The notes beneath the pieces are model-generated. The model worked only from the letters and a program-made list of their open reading frames with translations, did no database searches and was not told the DNA's origin. Below are positions 27,701-39,700 of a stretch of DNA of 64,000 nt, piece after piece (within the stretch, counting starts at the first letter, position 1; every line of letters starts with the position of its first letter). Made by a program: the position numbers and the translations under genes. Where the stretch lies: positions 784,001-848,000 of the forward strand of contig JAJGOT010000202.1 of assembly GCA_022457155.1 (NCBI GenBank), read 5' to 3'. This DNA is from Cladopsammia gracilis. Taxonomy: Eukaryota > Cnidaria > Anthozoa > Scleractinia > Dendrophylliidae.

Positions 27701-30700
27701 TTCTAAACCCTTTTGTAAAGGCTAGAAAGGTACATCCGCCAATTTATTCGCGAAAGCCCACTTTAACGAATTCTGGTTAATCACGAAAAACGCTAACTGA
27801 GATCACGAATTAAAAACAAACAGAAGAAAGTGTGCCTATAAAGAAAACCTTGCGTGCGTTTTGTGAGCTAATTATAGGCTAATTCTCAAAACAAAAGCGA
27901 GCGTTACTTACTTTCAGTTTTCGCTGTTTGACGCATAGACCCTTTTTAAAACTTCGTATGGGAAATACCCGAATTCAGTGACAAATAATTCATGTAATTG
28001 TAATTTGACCATTTTTTTTTTTGTATTTCCTTACATTTATCAGGCGTTTTGTTTTTTTTTTTTTGGTGGGCGAGTGCTGAATTAAGCATTTGGTCGCCAT
28101 TTTGGTTTTGCACAACGTCGGGGACTGGGAGGACTTTTGAGTCGCCTCACTCTGCGGCTTTTTTAAAGACGCAGCGCTCATTCGCCCCCAAATACGTCTG
28201 CTTTGCAGGCTACTAAAATAATTGATTGAAAAATAGCTTAATTAAGAAACGCGCCTCCGAGGTGTGAATGCCTGGTTTTCACTTGCGATATGAACATAAG
28301 CATGAATAAGGATCAATGTTGTACTTATGTCAATGGGTGTCAGTAAAACGCGGGGCCGGGGCCGGGGTCGGGGTGGGATGAGATCTAGGATTAGGTATGG
28401 GATTAAATATAATCCTATACCTAATCCTAACCCTATGCCTAATCCCATACCTAATCCTAGACCTAATCCCACCCCGACCCCGGCCCCGGCCCCGCTTGTT
28501 CGTTTTCACTTGACGTAAATTCTTATAGAGTGTTTTCACATGACGTCATAATTAAAAAATCTAAAGTATACTACGAAAGTATACTAAGTATATTAATAAA
28601 TTATATATGCTTATAAGCCGATTTCATGCCTCTTATAGTGAATACACTATTTTGTGATGAGATTTTTGGTGTTATTAAGACTCTCGTGTCTTTAAATTTT
28701 TGGCCGCCATGTTGGTGTCTCTAAGTGGGACACCAAGATGGCCGCTCCATACATTTCTTACTGAAAATGTCTATACTCATTCGCCTATAACTCTTGAATG
28801 AAATGCTCTTGCACTTCAAAATTTGGCCCAGATGTGTAGTTTTAAACTCTCAACAATTCCATAAACATTTTAGAATCGAAAACGGCTTCTGAAGTTTGAT
28901 ATGACGTCAGTGAAAACACTCTATACTTCCCAGAATGCTATGTCTTTGGTTCTTCCGCATCTCGATTATTGCAGCGCTGTCTGGGGCAGTATCGGTAATG
29001 GCCTCAGCCAAAAACTAGATAAACTACAAAACAGGGCTGCACGCATAATAACAGGGTCTAGTTGGGATGCCAGATCTGCCCCGATTCTCCATGCCCTTAA
29101 ATGGGATAGCCTCGCTGACAGACGTGCAAAACAACTGAAATCGTAAATATTTAAAACTGTAAATCACCTCGTACCAGAATACCTGTCTGATGAATTCGCC
29201 AGCGTTATTACCATTCACAGACATAATCTTCGAGGTGCGCAACATAACCTGTTTATTCCGCGACCGAACACTGAGGCCCTTAAGAAAAGTTTTCGTTATA
29301 GGGGCGCAGTAACATGGAACAGTCTGTCAGCGGAGGCTAAGCAGGCCACTACTTTAAATAGTTTTTATTCCGCTATTGTATATTAGTATTTTCTTAACTT
29401 TTTAGCACATATTATAGGAGTTTTGTAATTTTTAAGTCTTAACTTTTTCTACTAGGTTTTAATGTGCACGGCTCTTTAGAAGACCACTCTTTAAATAAAG
29501 TTATTGTATTGTATTGTATTGTCTATGTCGCTTATGCAAACCAGCCTTTTATCCCCCCGCAAATTGCAAAAAAAAACGATTTTGGCCGAGCTCTTTAGTT
29601 TGTTTTTCAATTTTTATTATTGTTTATTTATTTATTTATCCATTTATCTTTTCTATATTAACTTTCATGTTTTCAATAAACTTAATTATACGCTGGGTAC
29701 CGGAGGCTTAGTCTGGCGCTCTGATCTCTCTCATATTACACGCCTCATGTCTTTCAAGGCAACTCTATTCCGTGCCATGTTTGATCCCCGGTAATATGGC
29801 GGTAAACAGCCTTAAAAGACCTCATGAGCAATGGAACATTAAAATAGTACTCCAATTAAGGTTGCAGCGCCTGGTGAATCTCCTTAGTGACGCGTAAAAT
29901 AAGCAAACACATCTTCAGAAAGAAGCAACATTCGAAAATTGAGCGGTTTCCTGTTGAGTGTCGTAAAACCAAAGCCAAAGTAATCACTCTGGCCAATCAC
30001 AACAGAGCAGTCCATCCAATGAACCAATCACAACAGAGCAGTCCATCCGATGAACCAATCACAACAGAGCAGTCCATCCAATGAACCAATCACAACAGAG
30101 CAGTCCATCCAATGAACCAATCACAACAGAGCAGTCCATCCAATGAACCAATCACAACAGAGCAGTCCATCCAATGAACCAATCACAACAGAGCAGTCCA
30201 TCCAATGAACCAATCACAACAGAGCAGTCCATCCAATGAACCAATCACAACGGAGCAGTCCATCCAATGAACCAATCACAACGGAGCAGTCCATCCAATG
30301 AACCAATCACAACGGAGCAGTCCATCCAATGAACCAATCAGAACTCGAAAAAGATACATGTAGCCGGTGCCAAGTGCGGGAAAACGCGTGCTAGCAAGTT
30401 TCAGTTGGCTTTCGTTTTTCTTCTGATTGGTTGTAAATTGGCGCGAGATTTTTTAGCCAATCGGTAAATCGTAGCAATTCAAAACCAAAGCAATTGCGAA
30501 ATTACTTTCGACCCTCAATTGAATATCGCTCTATTAAAGCAAACCAGATTCTCGTTGCTTTCACAGAAGGTGTTTTTCTTTTTTATCAAGCTGTACATTT
30601 GACCAGTTAACGCTGTCTCGAATAACTGCTACCGTAAACCTTACACTTGAATCTCAAAACAAAAAATAAAATAATAATAATAACGAAGTTTCCATTTTAA

Positions 30701-33700
30701 CTCACTCCGTTCGCCCAGATGAAAATAATTTCTAAATCCCTTATAAAAACTAATTAATAAAACACAACAACGGCTAACTTGGTTGGTAACTTGCGCTGAA
30801 TGGTATTGAATATATCTCAGTTGACTGAAACAGTTCAAGAGTCGTTTTTCTGTAGCGTGGAGAATACAGGATTCCAACATGTTTAAAAGAGTCATTAACT
30901 CTGTGTTTTTTACTCTCTCCGTGTTCTTTGCATTCATATTAATCTTTTTTTTTTTTTCATTCTTGCATTTATTTTTAGTCCCTGTTATACAAGAATGCTA
31001 AGGACGCCTCTCATAGAAGTCGATTGTCAAGTGAAATGATGATTTATCACATGACGGTAATTTCAAATAAATTTTACTACACGTATGAATTAGGCCGCGC
31101 TAATTGTTTATGGACATTCTAGACTGCTAGCAGTTCCCCTCTAGAGAGTCGCCAGCGGATGAGTATCACGTGATTTTCCCCTCGGCCCTCTTCGCTCCCT
31201 CCCAAGTCTCACTGAGCTTATATTTGGTGGTTTTCTAAGTAGATGCTAAGTGCACTTGAATCCTACTTTGAATGTGAAAGAGAAAAATGAACACACTTGA
31301 AGCCTACTTTGCGACCATGGAAACGTGTCTCTTTCAAAGGAGCCGAAATACGCCTGAAATACACTGAGCCCGAAATACACTGAGCTTATATTTGGTGGTT
31401 TTCTAAGTACATCCTAAGTGCACTTGAATCCTACTTTGAATGTGAAAGAGAAAAATGAACACACTTGAAGCCTACTTTGTGACATGGAAACGTGTCTCTT
31501 TCAAAGGAGGCGAAATACCCCCCCCCCCCCCCCCCCCCCCCCTCCTTCTCGGGACATGATTTCACATTGTGCCCCCTTCCGTTTCTCAACACCCCTTCTG
31601 CTAATTATTGCACAGTCCCTAAGTACATCCTAAGTGCACTTGAAACCTACTTTGATGTGAAATGGTAAAATGCACATACTTGAACCCTACTTTGTTACCA
31701 TGGAAACGTGTCTGCTTCAAAGGAGCCGAAATACGCCGCCAAGTATGATCTACATCGTACTTGAGAAGGCACGTGACCAATGGGAAAACAGAAGCCAACT
31801 AAAATGCACGTGCAGCGGCGCAAAAAAATTGATAGTGACTGACAGCTTATGTTCCACTTAATACACTTTCTAATCATGTGTGAACCCCTATTTTGTAACA
31901 TGTTACTTAAGAATCTCAAGTGCACTTGAGTCATGCTCTTGCTTGAAACGTACTAAACTTGTAGTGTGAAGCTATCAATAGGCCATTTGCACGATGGCGT
32001 CATTTGACTACAACTACCAGAATTCATTTCGTTTTTCCTTTCTTATTTAAATTTTTTAATCCCAGTGCGGTTTAAATAACAATAGCCCTAATTTGCACTA
32101 CAAAACAAAAAAAACTGAAGGATTCTGGTAGTTGTAGTCATATGACGTCATCTGCAAATGGCCTATTGTCGTGATTAGCTCGCCCGCGCGACTGACTGAA
32201 AAAGGACAGCGGCTGGTACTGCGCATGATAATTTGGTCTACCTGGAGCAGAGGGGCCCCTATCGAAACCCATAACTCGGCAGTTTGTCAGTAAAACAAAC
32301 ATGGCGTCTACAAATAAACTGGAATAACAACTACTCTAAAACAATCGCCCAGGTAAAGTTAAAAGTGGTTGTTATTCCAGTTTGTTTAGGACGCCATGTT
32401 TGTTTTACTAACAAACTTGCGTTTTTTGAGTTTACGCTCTCGGTTAATTAGTCAGTCCCCAAATACGGGGTTTCTGCGCAAGTTTCGCCCATTTTTTTAT
32501 CTAACGACTGCCGTCGAATTGATGTTACTAGTTTGTTTACAATTTTCTCTGTAGGTCACTCAAGCCGAAATAGACCCATTAGTTACCAAGCAAATTTGCA
32601 CAACAGAAGAAATACACCCAGAGTTCACTCTTTTCACTTATTCGCCAAGAATCATTTTACCGGATTCTATGATTCCAGTGAGTGCTTATTTGTACAAGAC
32701 TTAATTTGGCATGTGGTTAATGTTGGTAAGGTTAGGGTCAGCAGTTAGTTAAAGTTATAGTTAAATTTAGGCCTAAACAACCTAAGAAGCTAGGTGGTAC
32801 TTTGGCGGTGTAGGCTTTGTAAGCCTAAGGCTAACTGAGTAACAGGTTCAATCCTTTGAGCGTCGACATTACGTTATATAATTCTGCATAAGGTGTCCGA
32901 GGTGGCGGTGTTTTAGTAGAGTGAATGCTATCTAATGCTAACCTTCCTGGCATTGTAACCAGGAATGAGAATACACGCTATCCTCGGCTGTATGTTACGT
33001 TACTGGCGTCATGTTATATGATGAATAAAACAACAATTTCCTATTATTTACAGTTGCTATTTCGTTCCTTTCCATTTTTTTTTTACCGCATCTCAATGAG
33101 TTATGAGAGTTAAAAGATCGCTTTCCGTTTGTCCTGCAATTCTCAATCACTGACTTGTGCACTGGCTAAGATTGATTCTTAACGGATCAGTCCAAACAAG
33201 ATGCGCTCAAACTTTCGTAAAATGTTGCCTCATGATCAGGCCACTTAGTCAATGTGAGAGCAAAGAGTTTCAAGAAATTGGCGAAACCCACCCCTCTACG
33301 TTCGCCTTGCTCACTGTTGTCTTTATTCTTAAATCCTCGGCAATAAGGACCCTGTTGACAACGTTTTTGACACTCGTGTTTGCTTGACCCAGGTTTTACA
33401 TACTGGGCACTGTGATTATGTTTACAGTGGATGGTTAATTTTGATTTTTAATATTAGATAGTTTGACATAATCCTCAGTATAAAATTGGCGCATGCGAAA
33501 TAATGTTAGGTTCTTTTTGTTTAGTTGCGGTTTGAGGTCGTTTAACTGTCTAAAGGTGTGCACTTACCAACAGCGATAAATGGTCATTCACATCCATTTC
33601 TTTCCCTTTTTTAGGCATGTCTTTGTATGTTTGAAGACCTTGGGATGATAGAGAAATGGAGAATACCCAAAGAGGTCTTATTAAGGTGAGAACTTGAAGA

Positions 33701-36700
33701 AAATAAGTCGAGAATTGAAAATGCGCTTTATCACATTATGGCGGGAAGGAGAGGGGGTGAAGTGATGGGGGCCAGGAGGTAAGCTGCTTACTGTAAATAT
33801 TGCTGTGAAAGTTACAGGTGGTTCTTCCTATTGGCTCCTTGCAGGAGCCTATTACGGACTCTTTTGAAAACATCGCACAGAATGTCCAAAGCTCGCCTTT
33901 GCACTTATGTCCAGGATTGCAGATAATTAGATGCATGACGAATTTTGATATCCAACACGAAATGTCCCGTTAAGTCTAAGTGTTAACTATCTTTTTTGAA
34001 ATGTAAGGTAAGCATTACTGTTAGTGTTATTTTAGGTTAGGGTAAACACACGTGTTTATCTTTACTTAAAGAGCAGAATTTAAGGGACACTTCGTGACGT
34101 TTTTTGTCTGTATTTTTAAAAACAAGTGATGTTGAAGTTCAGTAGAAGAGCAAGAGGACACTTTGTGACGCTTATTAAATTTGCCATGCATCTAATTATC
34201 TGCAATCCTGGACATAACTGCGTTTTGTAGCCATAATCTGTGTTCGTATTCGGAAATACTGTCCGGAACCCGAAATCAGATCATTGGTTATCACCACGCA
34301 GTACTTTTCTCTTTGAAGTGCTATCACGACGAAAATGTTTAGTTTTATTTTGGAGTTTTTTTTACTTTAGTTTATTCAATGGTTTCATAATTATACAAAT
34401 CGCCATAATTTAGAACTATATAAGCTTTTAGTATATACTGAAACAGTGGATAGCATTGTTGGCGCGCTCTGATTGGCTACTGAAACTCGGAATAGCAAGT
34501 GCTATTCACCTCCCAGCAATTTGCGCGCGAAAATTGTAATCGTTGACAGGAATAAATGAGTTAAAAAGCATCATTTTCGTTATATTATCTCACTGTTTCA
34601 GTATATACTAAAACAACTATTCACCTCAGCGGAGGTGGGTAGTGGTGGATATTTACCGAGCCGCGAAGTAGCTGTCTAAAAACCGTCGAAATCCCGTCCG
34701 CCATTACTCAAACCTCCAAACTCAAGTCTGTAAACACATCTTCGCAGTTAACCAGGCCCTTACACCACTAATATAAAAAGGCCTTGTCTATACGAGATCA
34801 GCCTTTTCACACGATAAGACAGCGCCCGGGAAGCAGCATTTTCTGTGCCGATTGGATGACGTCACATGACGTCATACAATCGTTTTGGTCATTTGAATCA
34901 GGTAATGGTGGCAAACCGAAGCTGAACTTTACCTTTGAACATAAAATTTGGCATGGAAAGTACTCAGTAGTTCTACTTTCTAAAACTCAGGAGAGAAGGG
35001 GGAAGGAAATAATTTGATAACTTGGCGCTAAGGCTGACTAACTGTCCTCAAAACTTTTTTCGGGTAGATCTCGCAAAAAAAAAACCCTGAAAAATCGCTC
35101 GCCATTGCAGGTTTTTACTCATGGTCAGGAAAGGTTACAGAAACCCTCCGTATCACAACTGGATCCATGCCTTCACTGTGGCGCACTTTTGTTACCTTCT
35201 GTACAAGAATGCAAATATAAGCAATCACTTAAGGTTAGTGAACTTTATAATCCATGAGTGGTATTAGAGCATGAAAGGAGTCGACTAAACAAATATAGAC
35301 GAACGTGCATTTTCATTTATTATAAATTCGTCATATTAAAGGGTTTTTTACAGTTGATTCTCTCTGGAGCGACCGCCCTTGTGACAAGGATATGATCATA
35401 AACTAAGGAGAGAGACTAAATACAGCGTTTGGCTGGGATGTTTATGACGGAATTTCATCCAGATGCTCGCTAAAGGGAGATAGTCGCTTACGAGAAATAC
35501 AGTGTTCGACTTTAAAATATTTCAAATGGGATCTTATCAAGATGGTCGTCGAATGGGTAAGGTCGCTTACCGGAGTGGTCATTCAGAGATAGTCAACTAT
35601 CCTACACTAAGTTCACTGATGCAGGATTTAAGGTAAGGCATTCAGTAGGCCAATTTCGATATATTACAATTCTTAATTAGTTGCGAGGCTTAGAGGAATA
35701 AAACAAAAGAAAACCGGCACTTACTTGAGATTTATAAGTAATTAGTCAAGTTAGAGTCAAGTTGGAATTTTAATGTTGGTGCGTATGAGACTAAGTTGAT
35801 TGCCGTGCTAAATTGCGCTACAATGAAGAAAATGTAATCAAATTTATAACTTAGAGAGCAATGAGCGTAGAGTTTGCGCCATACTGCACTACGAAAGAAG
35901 AAGTACATAACTATTCAATAATATAAATATACACTTGTCTTTCTTATTATTCTTTTATTTTTTTCTCGGCACTCGTCAGCTACCAGTGTCAAGGCAAATA
36001 ATCACTTTCAAAAATTTTATTTTGTCCACATTCAAGTCTAATGTTGATTTATGGTTGTAATTATTGTTGATTCCATTCTTTTCAGAGACATTGAAATGTT
36101 GGCGTTGTTCGTGGCCTGTCTGTGCCATGATATTGACCACAGGGGAACCACGAATTCCTTCCAGGTTTCTTCAGTAGGTAGAAAGTCCTGGTTTTGTCGT
36201 TTCCAAGATGGGCAATTTCTTAATTTCGTCAAGTTGATTGTTTTACTGGTTTCACAATTGTTTTTCCTAACAGGGTTCAACGCTTGCAGCGCTTTATAGC
36301 TCAAAGGGATCTGTGTTGGAGGTAACTGCCATCTGTTCTTTGCTCCCGGTGATTGTTCAGTTTAAGCTGATTTTAAAAAAGCATGGCCCAACAGTGTGGT
36401 CACAGTACTCATGCAGTTTTTGAAAAATTCGATTGTCTTTGAATTGTACAGCATAATTACAGGACCTTGTAAAGCACAATGGCTTCCATTTGTATGGTAG
36501 CCTTTTAGAGAATTCCTTCATACAATTCTGGTACTTGCTTTTGTTATTTTACAGAGACATCATTTTGCTCAAACCATGAGCATCCTCAACTCAGAAGGCT
36601 GCAATATTTTCAAGAATTTAACCGGGAAGGTGAGATTTCTGTCATTTGTTTTGTTTTTGTCGAGCCCTTCCTTTTTACTCATGCGCGTAGCGGCATGAGT

Positions 36701-39700
36701 TATAAAATGGGCTCTGTTTTTCTTTTTTTTTTTATTATTATTATATATATTTTTTTTTTTGGTATCACGATTTTGCATGCAAATTTATGCACGCATATTT
36801 TAAATTGGCACTTCCGGTTCATAGACTTCCTGTTTAGTGACTTCCGGCTACTCCCACTTCCGGTAAAACAGCGTTACTGAAGTGTCACGACAGCATCTCC
36901 TACAACCCTACCTACATTACTAATGTTCACGTTAGGTATATATAAGACGTAGAACAATCACTGGCTTCATTGTGGTACAGCTTTCATGTCCACAACATTC
37001 AATAGTAAACAACGTGGTTTGCAGGAACGATGACTGAATGAAAGGAGAAACTCTTTTCCATGTCGGACATCTTCTTATCATGTTTAAAATATATCATAAA
37101 ATTTTCTTACGCATGCGCATGAGTAAAGGCTGCTTGGAGCCTCTCGTTGTTAGAAAGAACTTGCGCATTGTTACTGATGCCACTTTTCATTCCACGTTAA
37201 AAGAGTTGAACTTTCCTGTTTTATCTGGTCCTGAAATATTTTGTAGATGAGTTAGCTTTAGAATTTCTAACCTACCGTCCGACTGTATGTCATATTCATT
37301 AGTATTTTCAATATTGTGTTTATTTTCAGGACTACGAAGAAGTGTTTGGCCTTATACGGGACATTATCTTAGCAACAGATCTTGCTCATCATTTAAAAAT
37401 CCTCAATGACATTAAGAATATGGCGAAAGGTGAGTTGCCCGAGCCTAAATACCGGTGCGATCGAGGACAAGAGTCCACCAGACTTCATTGTTACCGTCTT
37501 TAGATGCAATTTCTTCTAATTTTATAAAGCTCGCCCCTTTATCATTTCGCTCCAAAATGAGTGACTTTTTTTATTGCGGGCTCGACAACTACTTTGACGA
37601 CAATACACCAGTATCGTGTATCGTTGAGGAAAGGAAAAAAAAAATACCTGATCGCAGGTGATGAGGAAAGTAACGATAAAGATAGCAGTGAATACTGTTT
37701 CTTTGGTGGTTACACACTACAAGCTAGGTATGTCTTAAGCAAAGGTTTGACTCAAAAAATAATAGGGACTTTAAGGTACAGGAACGCGGACGCCGCCAGA
37801 GACGACCGGAAGTAATAATTAACTTTTGAAGTTCACTGCGCATGACAAAAAGTCCAATTTGTCGCGTTCTTGCTTGCGACGGACGTGACACAAAGAAGTT
37901 TCGCGTTTCTGGTAAAACGTGAGTACTTTTATGGTCTTTATGGGTTGTTTCCACCTTTCGTTTAACACTATTTGAGTTTTCGAAACCTTAAACATTTCTT
38001 TTAGTAGTTTAACTGAAAAAAACTGAACTTGGGCTCTTTTACTCCAAGGTAAACAAACATATCCAGCGAAGCTCAGAGGATATCGATGGCGTGCTCAAAG
38101 CCCAAGTGCGTGTATAAGTCTTAAGCTTATTTGCCACTCGAAAAATTCTTCAGCAATCATTTTCTTTGTTTTTGTTTTGCTTTGTTTTTTGTATTTCTGC
38201 TTCATTTGAGAGTGTATTTTGAATTTGTTTGTATTTCGTGTAGAAATAAAACCAGCACAAATGACAACATACAGAATATAATTGCACACGAGCTAAGCGA
38301 AATGAATAAAGCTTATGAGCTTAATTTTGTTTTAGGCCAATATTTTTGACACGAGGCCTTCTGTTCCCTCGCAAACCGTTCCTTGTTGATATGTGAAGAC
38401 GGCAGGAATGTCAAGTGCATCTACTAGTCGTGAAATATGACTTTTCCACCCTAAATTGGCTTTAATTTGCACTCGGCTTCATTCTTGTCCTGCAAATGAA
38501 ATCTCGGATATTCATGGTAAGGAAAATCCAAATTATCGGATGTGTTTTCTTCGTAAAGCAGTATGAACTCCACATCGGTGATAAAACCGCTTCATGATGA
38601 ATTATAAGCAACGCTTCTCGAGTTTCTTTGAATGAAGCCATGACTGGAGGAAACTTTGCGTTGTCGCTCGCAGACACAACACATTCTTAACTTAGTTTTC
38701 CCGCCGCGAACAGCGTACACTCGACCCAGGCCCTCTTCGACCATGGCGTTCTTCAAGGCGTCCGCGTTCCTGCATCTTAAAGCCCCTAATGCACTCAAGT
38801 AACACAGTTTGTGTGCGATGACTTTGTGATCACGACCACCAGGTTGGTTTGGGAAGAGTCCAAAAACATATCTCGGAATTAAATAGTTTTCTTAAAGTGT
38901 ATATGACAGATTTTTTTTGGAATCTACAATATATATATAGATAGGCCGAGCCTAACAGCGAAGCACTTTGAACAAGCTTATAAACTAAGGTGAAACTTAA
39001 CTAAGGTGAAAGGTCGGAAACACAAGAATTAAGATTGTTTCAATTTTAGCAATTCTCAAAAACAGTAAGGTTATTGCCCGACCGTCTGCACAGAACTTTT
39101 AAACCGTACAAAAGTTCACAAAAACAACTTTTTCTCTGTCTAGAATAACTATTACGACTATTTCCCGAATAAAATACAGTTGTTGCTTGTCAAAAAATGC
39201 CCGAGAAACTGATTTGGAAATAAAAAATTCAAAAATACACAAACATATTTGCATAAGGCGACGCGAGTATAAAATCCAAGTCTTGTTTTGTTTACATAAA
39301 ATCGCTTTTCAATCCGATGTAATGAATGAACAAACACATAAAAATGGACAATACAATCTTCTTTCGAAAAATTTTATTGAAATCTCCATTAGTTTATGTT
39401 TAAAAGGGTCTTAAAAGCAAAACGCGTACATTTAATTTATAGCGCATCGAGGCCGAGCCGTGTCTTCGATGAAATTCAGGAAATTAATACAACGGAATTA
39501 AGCTACACGTTTATAAACAATTCTCCAAAACTAACGAGAACACAAATAAAAGGTCAATCACAGATTGATATCAAGATAAATTCCCATCGAAAAATGTAAT
39601 TTGTTTTACCTTTAAGTCTCTCGCTTGCTTGAAAATTCTTTAAATCGCCGCGTTGGTTCTGAAATCCGTAATAAAAACAAACATCTAGCTCCCGCATTGA

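Noticed and set aside
29993..30344. CRISPR-like array
   Set aside because: The 31-bp units are contiguous with no spacers and the DNA is clearly eukaryotic; it is a minisatellite.
36165..36299. Frame running through the CHDIDH exon into the intron
   Set aside because: The frame continues past the donor only by chance; family spacing supports splicing at 36174.
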